Shown here one piece after another: positions 8,516 through 17,743 of a stretch of 64,000 bases of DNA. Made by a program: the position numbers and the translations under genes. The number at the start of each line of letters is the position of its first letter. The first letter of the stretch is position 1. The notes beneath the pieces are model-generated. The model was not told where the DNA came from. It saw only the letters and a program-made list of their open reading frames with translations, and searched no databases. The stretch covers positions 84,378 to 148,377 of the forward strand of contig NZ_JAKRFN010000013.1 in assembly GCF_022348085.1 (NCBI RefSeq). The letters run 5' to 3'. Source of the DNA: Mycobacterium sp. PSTR-4-N (GTDB lineage: Bacteria; Actinomycetota; Actinomycetes; Mycobacteriales; Mycobacteriaceae).

Positions 8516-9598
8516 ATGCCCGAGTCGAGCATCGTGGTGCGACCGGAACCGGTCGACAGCGGCAGCTACACCGCTGGATCACGGCTGCAGGCCGCCGGGC
8601 TGTCGCGGGCGATCGAGATCTTCCGCGAAGCCGCCGCTGCGGTACCGCTACCCGCCCCGCCGCAGCCGATCGTGCTGGCCGACTACGGCGCGGCGAACGG
8701 GCACAATTCGCTGCTGCCGATGGGCGCGGCGATCTCCGTGCTGCGCAGCAGAACCCGACCGGAGCACTCGGTGCTCGTCGCCCACACCGACCGGCCGGAC
8801 AACGACTTCACCGCGCTGTTCCGGACCTTGGACGAAGACCCGGACACCTATCTGGCCAAGGACGCGGCGGCCTTCGCCTCCGCCGTCGGCCGCTCGTTCT
8901 ATTCGCAGATCATGCCCTCCAACAGCGTCAACCTCGGCTGGAGCGCGTGGGCGATCCACTGGCTGAGCCACGTTCCCGCGCCGGTTCTCGGCCCGCACCT
9001 GCAGGTGGCCACCTGCGGTGACACAGAGCTGCAGGCGGCTTACGCCAAGCAGGCGGCGCGGGACTGGCACGAGTTCGTCGCGTTCCGCGGCCGCGAGCTG
9101 TGTCCCGGCGGTCGGCTCGTCGTGACGACGATGGGCGTCGGCGAGGACGGCGACGCAGGGTTCCGGCCGCTGCTCACCGCGATGGTCGATGCGCTCGCCG
9201 AAGCGACGGCTGCCGGGGTGGTCAGCGCCGACGAGGCAGCACGGATGTGCATCCCGACCGTGGCCCGGCAGGCCGCCGACTTCACGGCTCCGTTCGCGCC
9301 GTCGGGGATCTTCGAGCGGCTCCAGATCGAGCACCTGGAGATCGTCGACGCCCAGGACCGGTTCTGGGAGCGGTATCAGGCCGACAAGGACGCAGCAGAG
9401 TTCGGGGCGCGCTGGGCGGGCTTCGCGCGCGCGTCGATCTTCGCCGCGCTGACGACGGCACTGGAGGGCGGGCCGGCGAACCCGCGCGCCGCCGACCTGC
9501 ACGAGCGGTTAGAGAAGGGCATCGCCGAACGGCTGGCCGCCGCCCCGGAACGTACCCGCATCCCGCTCGCCTACGTGGTGCTGGTCAAGCGGCGCTGA
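8516..9598 (+). CDS. SABATH-type methyltransferase, probably fatty acid O-methyltransferase
   Basis: A 360-aa SAM-dependent carboxyl methyltransferase. The SABATH-like N-terminus has SGSYTAGSRLQAAGL, then a motif I variant VLADYGAANGHNSL near residues 53-66, and a central FYSQIMPSNSVNLGWSAWAIHWLS segment that matches the SSYSLxWLS signature of plant salicylate/jasmonate methyltransferases. Mycobacteria are known to have a fatty acid O-methyltransferase of this fold. The ATG at 8516 is supported by a -10-like TACCGT 7 nt upstream. The substrate class is inferred from the family. Confidence 0.8.
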   Translation: MPESSIVVRPEPVDSGSYTAGSRLQAAGLSRAIEIFREAAAAVPLPAPPQPIVLADYGAANGHNSLLPMGAAISVLRSRTRPEHSVLVAHTDRPDNDFTALFRTLDEDPDTYLAKDAAAFASAVGRSFYSQIMPSNSVNLGWSAWAIHWLSHVPAPVLGPHLQVATCGDTELQAAYAKQAARDWHEFVAFRGRELCPGGRLVVTTMGVGEDGDAGFRPLLTAMVDALAEATAAGVVSADEAARMCIPTVARQAADFTAPFAPSGIFERLQIEHLEIVDAQDRFWERYQADKDAAEFGARWAGFARASIFAALTTALEGGPANPRAADLHERLEKGIAERLAAAPERTRIPLAYVVLVKRR

Positions 9599-9600
9599 GG

Positions 9601-10686
9601 TCAGCGGATGGTGCCCATCCCGGGGATCAGCGGCAGATCCAACGCGGTGACCCAGCCGGGCGAGAGCGCGTTGACCGCGGGCACCGCGTTGAGGGCGCGC
9701 AACCCCGTGGCCAGACAGCCCGCCGCCGCGGCGTCGCGGCCGGACCCGTCGGTGAACCGGAACGCCGTCTCCTGGCTGATGCTGGGCGTGCCCTCGATGT
9801 CGACGCGGTACACGTCGTTCTGGTTTCCCGACGGCCACTCCGGAGCGGCGTCGTTGCCGATCCGGTTGACGTGTTCGAGCTGGATGCGCGTCTGCCCCTG
9901 ATAGACGCCGTTGATCGTGAACCGCACCGCCGCAACGTTGCCCGCCTCGATGACGCCCTTGGCGGTCGGCCGGTCGACGGGGGTCACCCACTTCTCCCAC
10001 GTCGTGGTGATCTCGTCGAGCATGATGCCGGCGGCGTGCGCGATCATCGGAACCGTTGCGCCCCAGGCGAACACGAGGATGTCGGGATTCTCCAGCATCG
10101 CCGTGTACTCCGGTGGCCTGCCGATCCCCATCTCGCGGTCGTAGTCGCCGGTGTAGTTCGTGTAGTCCAGGAGCTCCGATGCGCGCACCGTGCGGACCTG
10201 CGAGCACAATCCCATCAACGTCATCGGGAACAGATCGTTGGCGAAGCCGGGGTCGATGCCGGTGGTGAAGCACGACGACTCCCCCAGTTCGCAGGCGACG
10301 GTGACGGGTTCGATCCAGTTGGGGGGATTCAGATGCATGGTCGGCCAGATCCACGGCGTCATCGCGGTGGAGCACACATCGATTCCGGCACGCAGGAACC
10401 GGGTGATGACCTCGACGTTGGTGTCGGCGTGGGCAGCGGTCGGCCCGTAATGCACCAGCGCGTCGGGTTTCAGCGCGATCAGCGCGTCGATGTCGTCGGT
10501 GGCGCTGATCCCCACCGGCGTCGGCAGTCCGCAGATGTCACCGACATCGCGGCCCACCTTGTCGGGGTTGCTCACGCCCACTCCGACGAGTTCGAAGCCG
10601 GGATGATCGACGACTTCGGCGATGACCATCTGTCCGACGAAACCGGTGCCCCAGATGACGATCCGCTTCGCATCCGCGTGTGTCAC
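9601..10686 (-). CDS. DapB-like NAD(P)-dependent reductase
   Basis: A 361-aa protein resembling the dihydrodipicolinate-reductase-like / 2,4-diaminopentanoate dehydrogenase group. The N-terminal Rossmann motif IVIWGTGFVGQM is near residues 8-19, and DALVHYGPTAAHADTN resembles the family's second nucleotide-binding segment. At about 360 residues it is longer than true DapB (about 250), so it is probably not the lysine-pathway enzyme. The GTG at 10686 is chosen because AGGGGAA lies just upstream and because the longer frame would overlap the preceding gene. The substrate is unknown. Confidence 0.75.
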   Translation of the reverse strand: MTHADAKRIVIWGTGFVGQMVIAEVVDHPGFELVGVGVSNPDKVGRDVGDICGLPTPVGISATDDIDALIALKPDALVHYGPTAAHADTNVEVITRFLRAGIDVCSTAMTPWIWPTMHLNPPNWIEPVTVACELGESSCFTTGIDPGFANDLFPMTLMGLCSQVRTVRASELLDYTNYTGDYDREMGIGRPPEYTAMLENPDILVFAWGATVPMIAHAAGIMLDEITTTWEKWVTPVDRPTAKGVIEAGNVAAVRFTINGVYQGQTRIQLEHVNRIGNDAAPEWPSGNQNDVYRVDIEGTPSISQETAFRFTDGSGRDAAAAGCLATGLRALNAVPAVNALSPGWVTALDLPLIPGMGTIR

Positions 10687-10696
10687 GGCGATTCCC

Positions 10697-11218
10697 CTAG
10701 AAGCAGCGCCGTAGTCCGCCTGGCTCACAGATCAACGGATATCGGTCGACGGGGGTCGACAGCGGCCCCTTGTAGGCAATGGTGAACGGGGTCACGATGA
10801 TGCCCGGCGGCAGGCCGCAGTTGCCGTTGTGCTGGGTGCTGCGGGTTCCTGTCATCGTCGCATCGTCGAACTTGACCACCTCGACTGTCGGCGCCCATGA
10901 GCCGTCCGGGCACTGCATGCCCCGGTCCTTCGGGGTGGTGAAGGCCCACTGGCCGCCGGTGAGCACGGCGTCGCCGCCGACCAGGTCGCCGCCGGCCTGC
11001 ACGTGCAGGCGACAGCCGACGGGCAGGTAGAGCGGCTCCCGCAGATCGCCGACGACGGGAACGCAGGACGGGAAGACCGTCCAGGTACCGGACGTGCCGC
11101 CGTCCTGAGTGATGGTGAAGACGCCTTCGATCACCTGGTCGGCCCGGGCGGGGGTGGCGGCGCCCAGTGCTGCGCAGACACCGAACAGAAGGGCGGCCAG
11201 GGTGCGCATCATCGTCAC
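10697..11218 (-). CDS. Secreted mycobacterial protein of unknown function
   Basis: A 173-aa protein with a clear signal peptide (MRTLAALLFGVCAALGAATPARA, cleavage near residue 26). The mature part has six or more cysteines (C52, C69, the QCPDG and GNCGLP regions, and the C-terminal CEPGGLRRCF), which suggests disulfide bonds outside the cytoplasm. It lies 10 bp upstream of the DapB-like gene on the same strand. No domain was recognised. Two alternative Met starts within four codons do not change the mature product. Confidence 0.75.
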   Translation of the reverse strand: MTMMRTLAALLFGVCAALGAATPARADQVIEGVFTITQDGGTSGTWTVFPSCVPVVGDLREPLYLPVGCRLHVQAGGDLVGGDAVLTGGQWAFTTPKDRGMQCPDGSWAPTVEVVKFDDATMTGTRSTQHNGNCGLPPGIIVTPFTIAYKGPLSTPVDRYPLICEPGGLRRCF

Positions 11219-11320
11219 GCCGAGCAGTATTTCAGCCGGGCACGGACAAAGTCACCGGTTTGCCGGTTCGCGACTTCGGGTAGAAGACCGGCACTGGCTC
11301 GAGTACCGGGGTGGTGAAAT

Positions 11321-12862
11321 ATGACGAGGACGGCGGTGTCAACCGCTGTCCTCGTCATCTGTGCACTCATCGCGTCGCTGACCGGATGCTCGACGGGCAG
11401 CCGGGTCAACCTGGGTCAGGGTGCCGCAGGATCGCTGATCGCCGCGATCGCCGGGGAACCCGATCAGCTCGACCCCCACAAGACGACCGCCTACTTCTCG
11501 TTCGAGGTGCTGGAGAACGTGTTCGACACCCTGGTCGAACCCGACGAGAACCTGCAGATGCGTCCGGCGCTGGCGACGTCGTGGGAGGTCTCGCCCGATC
11601 AGCTGTCGTGGACGTTCCACCTGCGCCCGGGCGTCACATTCCACGACGGCAGCCCGTTCACGGCCGACGACGTGGTGTTCTCCTACCGCCGGATCATCGA
11701 CGAAAAGCTCGCCAACTCCGACAAATTCAGCGCGGTCACTGCGGTCGAGGCACCCGATCCGGCCACGGTGGTGATCCGGGTCAGCCGGCCGACACCGAAC
11801 ATGCTGACCAACCTCGGTGGCTTCAAGGGCATGGCGATCGTGTCGCGGCGCAACGTCGAGAGCGGGCAGATCGCGACCCACCCCGTCGGCACCGGCCCGT
11901 TCCGCTTCGCCGGCCGCAAGAGCGGGGACTCGATCTCACTGGTCGCCAACCCCGACTACTGGGACGGCCCACCCGGTGTGCCAGGGGTGGTGTTCCGCTT
12001 CATCTCCGAACCGTCGACGGCCCTGTCGGCGCTGCAGGCGGGCGAGGTGGACTGGACGGATTCGATTCCGCCGCAACGTGTCCGGCAACTGTCCGAGGAC
12101 GATTCGATCCAGTTGGCGGTCACCCCGAGCAACGACTACTGGTACCTGGCGCTCAACGAGGCGAGGGCGCCGTGGAACGACGTGCGCGTGCGCCAGGCGA
12201 TCGCCTACGCCATCGACCGCGACGCCATCGTCGCCGCGACCAGTTACGGCACCGCGAAGGTCAACGAGCTCGCCATCCCGGAGGGCAACCCCTGGTACAC
12301 CCCCTACGACCGCTACCGCACCGGTGGCCTGGACAAGGCGCGGGAGCTGCTGGCCGAGGCGGGCGTCGCGCCGGGCGATCTGGACATGCTGGTGACCACC
12401 GAATACCCCGAGACCGTGACCGCGGCGCAGATCATCGCCGACAACCTGGCGCCGCTCGGGTTCACGGTCAAGATCCGCACCGTCGACTTCGCTACCTGGC
12501 TCGACGACCAGAACCGGGGGAACTTCGACATGCTGATGCTCGGCTGGCTCGGCAACATCGACCCCGACGACTTCTACTACGCCCAACACCACACCGACGG
12601 CTCGAGCAACGCCCAGAAGTTCTCCGATCCGGAGGTGGACAGGCTGCTCGACGCCGGCCGTGTCGAAACCGACCCCGCCGCCCGCAAGGCCGACTACGAC
12701 CGGGCCGCCACGCTGATCGCCGACAAGGTCAGCTACATCTTCTTGTACAACTCCTCGGTGATCCAGGCATGGAACCCGGCGCTGACGGGATACGAGGCCC
12801 GCCGTGACGGCGCGGTGCGTTTCCGGGATGCCTCGCTGGACGGGGGCGGCGACGCCTCGTGA
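11321..12862 (+). CDS. Peptide ABC transporter substrate-binding lipoprotein (DppA/OppA-like)
   Basis: A 513-aa family 5 solute-binding protein. The lipobox SLTGC (Cys at about residue 23) marks a lipoprotein. Family landmarks follow: FEVLENVFDTLVEP, WTFHLRPGVTFHDGSPFTADDVVFSYRRI (about 107-135) and PVGTGPFRF. The C-terminus uses the typical RDASLDGGG end. It is the first gene of a four-gene operon and overlaps the first permease gene by GTGA. It would deliver peptides or similar ligands to the permease; the exact ligand cannot be told. Confidence 0.92.
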   Translation: MTRTAVSTAVLVICALIASLTGCSTGSRVNLGQGAAGSLIAAIAGEPDQLDPHKTTAYFSFEVLENVFDTLVEPDENLQMRPALATSWEVSPDQLSWTFHLRPGVTFHDGSPFTADDVVFSYRRIIDEKLANSDKFSAVTAVEAPDPATVVIRVSRPTPNMLTNLGGFKGMAIVSRRNVESGQIATHPVGTGPFRFAGRKSGDSISLVANPDYWDGPPGVPGVVFRFISEPSTALSALQAGEVDWTDSIPPQRVRQLSEDDSIQLAVTPSNDYWYLALNEARAPWNDVRVRQAIAYAIDRDAIVAATSYGTAKVNELAIPEGNPWYTPYDRYRTGGLDKARELLAEAGVAPGDLDMLVTTEYPETVTAAQIIADNLAPLGFTVKIRTVDFATWLDDQNRGNFDMLMLGWLGNIDPDDFYYAQHHTDGSSNAQKFSDPEVDRLLDAGRVETDPAARKADYDRAATLIADKVSYIFLYNSSVIQAWNPALTGYEARRDGAVRFRDASLDGGGDAS

Positions 12863-13827
12863 CCAAGGCCCTGACCCACCCGATCATCCGGTTCGTCGCG
12901 CGCCGGGTGCTGTACTCGCTGATCGTGCTGCTGGGTGTCACCGTCGTGGTGTTCGCCCTGGTGCACCTGGTGCCCGGCGACCCGGTACGCATCGCACTCG
13001 GCACCCGCTACACACCCGAGGCGTACGAGGCGCTGCGCAGCGCAAGCGGATTGGACCGGCCGATCCTGTCGCAGTTCTTCGGCTATGTCGGCTCGGCGCT
13101 CACCGGTGATCTCGGGGTGAGTTTCCGCAACGGTGACCCGGTGACCGTGACCCTGATGGAGAGGCTGCCCGCCACGCTGTCGCTGGGCCTGGCGGGCATC
13201 GTGATCGCCGGGCTGATCGCGCTGCCCGCCGGTACCTACTCGGCGCTGCGCGAGGGCCGCCTCAGCGACGCCATCGTCCGGGTGACCAGCCAGTTCGGCG
13301 TCTCGATCCCCGACTTCTGGTTGGGCATCCTGCTGATCGGCCTGTTCTCCACCACGCTGGGCTGGCTGCCCACCTCCGGGTACCGGCCGCTGTTCTCCGA
13401 CCCGGCGGGGTGGCTGCACCACGTCATCCTGCCGGGGCTCACCGTCGGTGTCGTCGCGGCAGCGATCATGACCCGCTACGTGCGCGCCGCGGTGCTCGAC
13501 GTCGCCGCCATGGGTTATGTGCGGACCGCGCGCTCCAAGGGGCTGTCCCCGCGGGTCGTCACGTTCCGGCACACCGTGCGCAACGCGCTTGTGCCCATCC
13601 TGACCATCACCGGGATTCAGCTCGCCACCCTGCTCGGCGGCGTCATCGTCGTCGAGGTCGTGTTCGCGTGGCCCGGCCTGGGCCGGCTCGTCTACAACGC
13701 GGTCGCCGCGCGCGACTACCCCCTGATCCAGGGCGCAGTGCTGCTGATCGCCGCGCTGTTCCTGGCGATCAACCTCATCGTCGACGTGCTCTACGCGGTG
13801 GTCGATCCGAGGATCCGGCTGGCATGA
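12859..13827 (+). CDS. Peptide ABC transporter permease (DppB-like)
   Basis: A 322-aa inner-membrane permease with six predicted helices. The first lies at about residues 13-37 (YSLIVLLGVTVVVFALVHLVPGDP). The EAA loop is visible as YVRTARSKGLSPRVVTFRHTVRNALVP near 213-239. The LVPGDPVRIALG segment after helix 1 is typical of DppB/OppB. The GTG start overlaps the stop of the binding-protein gene, and the stop overlaps the next permease start (ATGA). Confidence 0.92.
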   Translation: MTKALTHPIIRFVARRVLYSLIVLLGVTVVVFALVHLVPGDPVRIALGTRYTPEAYEALRSASGLDRPILSQFFGYVGSALTGDLGVSFRNGDPVTVTLMERLPATLSLGLAGIVIAGLIALPAGTYSALREGRLSDAIVRVTSQFGVSIPDFWLGILLIGLFSTTLGWLPTSGYRPLFSDPAGWLHHVILPGLTVGVVAAAIMTRYVRAAVLDVAAMGYVRTARSKGLSPRVVTFRHTVRNALVPILTITGIQLATLLGGVIVVEVVFAWPGLGRLVYNAVAARDYPLIQGAVLLIAALFLAINLIVDVLYAVVDPRIRLA

Positions 13828-14702
13828 CGACCACCGACAGCACCCGCGTCTCGTCGTGGCGGCTCCTGGCCCGCAACCCGGTCACCGCCGTCAGCGCGCT
13901 GGTCCTGCTCGCCGTCGCCATCATCGCCGTGTTCGCGAACGCCATTGCGCCGCACGGTGTCAACGACGTCGACGTACCCGATGCACTGCAGCCGCCCAGC
14001 GGGGCGCACTGGTTCGGCACCGACGAGCTGGGCCGCGACGTGCTCTCCCGGGTCGTGGTGGCCACCCAGGCGTCGATGCGGGTGGCGGTGATCAGCGTCG
14101 CGTTCGCTGTCGTGGTCGGCGTGACAGTCGGGGTGCTGGCCGGATACCGCGGCGGCTGGCTCGACACCGTGCTGATGCGCGTCGTCGATGTGATGTTCGC
14201 GTTCCCGGTCCTGCTGCTCGCGCTGGCCGTGGTCGCGATCCTGGGTCCCGGGCTGACCACCACGATCCTGGCGATCGGCATCGTCTACACCCCGATCTTC
14301 GCGCGGGTCGCGCGGGCCAGCACGCTCGGCGTCCGCAGTGAACCCTTCGTCGCGGTGTCGCATGCGATGGGCACCCCCGACCACATGATCCTGCGCCGGC
14401 ACATCCTGCCCAACATCGCCGGCCCGCTGATCGTCCAGACCTCGCTGTCGCTGGCCTTCGCGATCCTGTCGGAGGCGGCGCTGTCCTTCCTCGGGCTGGG
14501 CATCCAGCCGCCGGAGCCGTCGCTGGGCCGGATGATCTTCGATTCGCAGGGATTCGTGACGATGGCGTGGTGGATGGCCGTGTTCCCCGGCGCGGCAATC
14601 GTGGTGATCGTTCTCGCGTTCAATTTGCTGGGCGACGGGCTGCGCGACGTACTCGACCCGAAGCAGCGCAGCAGCGCCGAGGCCCGCGGGATGCAGCGAT
14701 GA
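13824..14702 (+). CDS. Peptide ABC transporter permease (DppC-like)
   Basis: A 292-aa permease partner. It has the N-terminal DppC landmark HWFGTDELGRDVLSRVV near residues 57-73. The EAA loop (FVAVSHAMGTPDHMILRRHILPNIAGP) is near 175-201, and LSFLGLGIQPPEPSLGRMI is typical of the family. Start ATG 13824 overlaps the previous stop and the 3' end overlaps the ATPase gene, so stoichiometric translation of the four subunits is likely. Confidence 0.92.
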   Translation: MTTTDSTRVSSWRLLARNPVTAVSALVLLAVAIIAVFANAIAPHGVNDVDVPDALQPPSGAHWFGTDELGRDVLSRVVVATQASMRVAVISVAFAVVVGVTVGVLAGYRGGWLDTVLMRVVDVMFAFPVLLLALAVVAILGPGLTTTILAIGIVYTPIFARVARASTLGVRSEPFVAVSHAMGTPDHMILRRHILPNIAGPLIVQTSLSLAFAILSEAALSFLGLGIQPPEPSLGRMIFDSQGFVTMAWWMAVFPGAAIVVIVLAFNLLGDGLRDVLDPKQRSSAEARGMQR

Positions 14703-16303
14703 CCGTGCTCACCGTGACCGACCTCGGGGTGCGCATCGGCGCACGCAGCATCGTCGACGGCGTCTCGTTCTCCGTGGACCGAGAGCAGACCGTGGGCATC
14801 GTCGGAGAATCCGGCTCGGGCAAGACGATGACGGTGCTCGCCGCCACCGGCCTGCTCGATGCGCCGGGGGCGCGCGTGTCGGGAGCCAGCACGCTCGCAG
14901 GGGAGCCGGACATGCAGCTCGTCGGTGCGCGACCCAAAGACCTTCGCCGCGTGCACGGTTCGCGGATCGGGTTCGTGTTCCAGGATCCGGGCACGTCCCT
15001 CAATCCCCTGCTGACGCTGGAACGTCAGATCACCGAGTCACTCGAGACCCACCGCGGGGTGACGCGCCGGGAGGCGCGGTCGCGGGCCGCCGAGCTGCTC
15101 GACGCGGTGGGGCTGCCGGACCCGCAAACACGGCTGCATGCCTACCCGCATCAGCTCTCGGGCGGTCAACGCCAACGGGTGATGATCGCCATCGCGCTGG
15201 CGTGCGATCCGGAGCTGCTGATCGCCGACGAACCGACCACCGCGCTCGATGTCACCACGCAGGCGCAGATCATCGAGTTGGTGCGCGCGCTGCAGCGGGA
15301 CTACGGCACCGCGGTGGTGTGGATCAGCCACGACCTGGGCGTCATCGGTCAGGTTGCCGACGACGTGACGGTGCTGCGCGACGGCGCCGTCGTGGAGCAG
15401 GCGCCGATCCTCGACATCTTCGACCGGCCCCGCGACGAGTACACCCGCGACCTGCTGGCCGCCCGTCCCGTCCTCGATGTCTCCGGCCCCCAGCCGAATC
15501 CGGACGCCGAACCGCTCCTCGAGGTGGACGGCCTGGACGTCTCGTTCACGGTCACCACCCCGGTCGGCAAGTCCACCGTGCACGCCGTCGACGACGTCTC
15601 GCTGCACATCCGGCGCGGCACCACGCTGGGGTTGGTCGGCGAGTCCGGATCGGGGAAGTCCACCGTCGCCGCGGCTCTCACCGGCCTGGTGACACCCGAC
15701 CGCGGCAGCGCGACGCTGGCGGGCACCGACATCCTGCACGTGAAGCGTTCCGAGGCCAAGGCGCTGCGCCGACGGATCGGCCTGGTGTTCCAGGACCCGT
15801 TCTCGTCGCTGAATCCCCGTGCCCGCGTGGAAACTTCGATCGCCGAACCGCTGACGGTCCATCGCCTGGTCGACGGTGCCTCGGCGCGGCGCACACGGGT
15901 CGCCGAGCTGCTCGACCTGGTCGGGCTGCCCCGCGAGTTCGCGCAGCGCTACCCCCACGAACTGTCCGGCGGGCAGCGGCAGCGGGTGAGCATCGCCCGC
16001 GCTCTGGCCGCCGAACCGGATCTGCTGATCCTCGATGAGGCCACCGCCGCTCTCGACGTCTCGGTGCAGGCCCGCGTGCTCGATCTGCTGGCCAGGCTGC
16101 AACGGGAGTTGGGCCTGGCGTATCTGCTGATCGGCCACGATCTCGCGGTGATCCGCACCCTGAGCCACGACGTCGCGGTCATGCGCAACGGTGCGGTGGT
16201 CGAGAACCGGCCCGCCGAAGAGTTGTTCGCCGACCCGAAGCACGACTACACCCGCGCGCTGCTCGCAGCAGTACCGCCGGTGCGCCCGCGCGCTGCGCTG
16301 TAG
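14699..16303 (+). CDS. Peptide ABC transporter, fused twin ATPase (DppD-DppF)
   Basis: A 534-aa cytoplasmic ATPase with two complete ABC domains in one chain. Domain 1 (about 3-245) has Walker A GESGSGKT, signature LSGGQRQRV and Walker B LLIADEPTTALD. Domain 2 (about 275-525) has GESGSGKS, LSGGQRQRVS and LLILDEATAALD, where Ala replaces the usual Pro after the catalytic Glu. Many bacteria have separate DppD and DppF; the fused form is known in actinobacteria. It completes the operon that starts at 11321. Confidence 0.92.
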   Translation: MTVLTVTDLGVRIGARSIVDGVSFSVDREQTVGIVGESGSGKTMTVLAATGLLDAPGARVSGASTLAGEPDMQLVGARPKDLRRVHGSRIGFVFQDPGTSLNPLLTLERQITESLETHRGVTRREARSRAAELLDAVGLPDPQTRLHAYPHQLSGGQRQRVMIAIALACDPELLIADEPTTALDVTTQAQIIELVRALQRDYGTAVVWISHDLGVIGQVADDVTVLRDGAVVEQAPILDIFDRPRDEYTRDLLAARPVLDVSGPQPNPDAEPLLEVDGLDVSFTVTTPVGKSTVHAVDDVSLHIRRGTTLGLVGESGSGKSTVAAALTGLVTPDRGSATLAGTDILHVKRSEAKALRRRIGLVFQDPFSSLNPRARVETSIAEPLTVHRLVDGASARRTRVAELLDLVGLPREFAQRYPHELSGGQRQRVSIARALAAEPDLLILDEATAALDVSVQARVLDLLARLQRELGLAYLLIGHDLAVIRTLSHDVAVMRNGAVVENRPAEELFADPKHDYTRALLAAVPPVRPRAAL

Positions 16304-16325
16304 CCCTCCGTGAGAGGGTGCAGTC

Positions 16326-17066
16326 ATGGGTCAACTCAGCGGCAAGGTCGCGTTGGTCACCGGAGCGTCGGCCGGCTTGGGCGCGGCGACCGCCCGGTTG
16401 TTCGTCGAGCAGGGCGCGACGGTGTTCGGAATCGCCAGGGACGCAACACGAATGGCCGAGGTGTTCGCAGACCTGCCCGGTAGCGGATACGCGTCGGTGG
16501 ACATCTCCTCGCGGGAGGCGTGCGCGGCGGCGGTCGCGGACTGCGTCGAGAGGTTCGGCCGCCTCGACGTGCTCGCCAACATCGCGGGTTTTCATCGCAT
16601 GCGGCACACCGCGTCGATGACCGACGAGGACTGGGACGTCGACCTCGCGGTGAACCTGACCGCACCGTTCGCGCTCTGCCGGGCCGCGCTGCCGCATCTG
16701 CTCGAATCAGGCGGCAACATCGTCAACGTGTCGTCGATCGCCGGCGTGGAGGGTGAGGTGTACTCCGCCGGTTACTGCGCGGCCAAGCACGGTCTGGTCG
16801 GCCTGACACGGGCACTGGCGATCGAGTTCACGAAGGAGAAGCTGCGGGTGAACGCGGTGTGCCCCGGGGGTATGCCGACCGCGCAGACCACCGAGTTCGA
16901 AGCGCCCGAGAACGCCGACTGGGACCTGATCATGCGTATCGCCTCGCCGCGCGGATTCATGGCGACCGAGGACGTCGCCAAAGTCATCGCGTTCTTGGCC
17001 AGCGATGACGCGGCCGCGATCCACGGCGCGGTCTACCGCGTCGACAACGGCAAGGGTGCGGGCTGA
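16326..17066 (+). CDS. Short-chain dehydrogenase/reductase
   Basis: A 246-aa classical SDR. The cofactor motif TGASAGLG is at about residues 12-19, the NxAG motif at NIAG (about 88), catalytic Ser in VSSIAG (about 138) and YxxxK as Y-C-A-A-K near 152-156. The substrate is unknown. It follows the peptide-transport operon by 22 bp on the same strand but has no functional link to it that I can see. It converges on and overlaps the next TetR gene by 34 bp. Confidence 0.88.
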   Translation: MGQLSGKVALVTGASAGLGAATARLFVEQGATVFGIARDATRMAEVFADLPGSGYASVDISSREACAAAVADCVERFGRLDVLANIAGFHRMRHTASMTDEDWDVDLAVNLTAPFALCRAALPHLLESGGNIVNVSSIAGVEGEVYSAGYCAAKHGLVGLTRALAIEFTKEKLRVNAVCPGGMPTAQTTEFEAPENADWDLIMRIASPRGFMATEDVAKVIAFLASDDAAAIHGAVYRVDNGKGAG

Positions 17067-17593
17067 ATCAGGAAGCGGCGCAGCATCTCTCGCTCGAGTT
17101 CCGGGTCGGCGAGGGGCCACACGACGAACGACAGCGTGACGCGGACGATCCACTGCGCGGCGGTACGGTCATCTGCGGCGTAGCCGGTCAGTTCCGCGGC
17201 GATGGCGGCCAGCGGTGATGATTCGACGAGCCATCCGATGCGGCCACCGCTTCCCGCCGACGCGATCAGCGCGCGTCCCAGGGGGTCTGCGCGAATACGG
17301 TCGAGCGCCACGACGACAGCGGTGACGGTGCGTTCCGAGCCCTCCAGACCGTCGACGGCAGATCGCACGTGCGCGACGATCTGCTCGGCGCTACGGGCGA
17401 GCACGGCGTCCCGGATCTGGTTCTTGCCGCCCGCGTTGCGGTAGATCGTCGCTCGCGAGCAGTGCACGCGGGCCTCGAGGGCCGCCATGTCGAGGGCCTC
17501 GATGCCGTGTGCGGCGATGAGCTCGGCCGCTGCGGCGTAGATGCGCTCGGCCGCCGCAGCGCGCCGATCGCCGACCAGCCAGTCGTTCGTCAT
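17033..17593 (-). CDS. TetR-family regulator, divergent from a P450
   Basis: A 186-aa TetR-like protein. The helix-turn-helix is at about residues 30-50 (LDMAALEARVHCSRATIYRNAG). The C-terminal domain has no recognisable ligand signature. It is divergent from the cytochrome P450 gene, with a 13-bp palindrome in the 150-bp gap; this arrangement is typical of local repressors of P450 operons. Its 3' end overlaps the SDR gene by 34 bp. Confidence 0.87.
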   Translation of the reverse strand: MTNDWLVGDRRAAAAERIYAAAAELIAAHGIEALDMAALEARVHCSRATIYRNAGGKNQIRDAVLARSAEQIVAHVRSAVDGLEGSERTVTAVVVALDRIRADPLGRALIASAGSGGRIGWLVESSPLAAIAAELTGYAADDRTAAQWIVRVTLSFVVWPLADPELEREMLRRFLIQPAPLPLSTR

Positions 17594-17627
17594 CGCATCG
17601 CCCTTCTGAGCTATCCGACCGGCATGT

Positions 17628-17640
17628 TCTCACGGTGAGA
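17628..17640. promoter_or_regulatory. Candidate TetR operator (13-bp perfect palindrome)
   Basis: TCTCAC-G-GTGAGA is a perfect inverted repeat located 35 bp upstream of the TetR start and about 104 bp before the TTG of the P450 gene. A half-site GTGAGAC recurs near 17688. The site is well placed for autoregulation. Binding is inferred from position and symmetry. Confidence 0.5.
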
Positions 17641-17743
17641 CGGCAGCGATGCCGAATTCTTCCATCACAGCAGGTCAACTGGCGGTGGTGAGACGTCGTG
17701 ACTGTCGAGACCCGGAGCGACGCGTCGAGTTGGCCGGTTCCCC

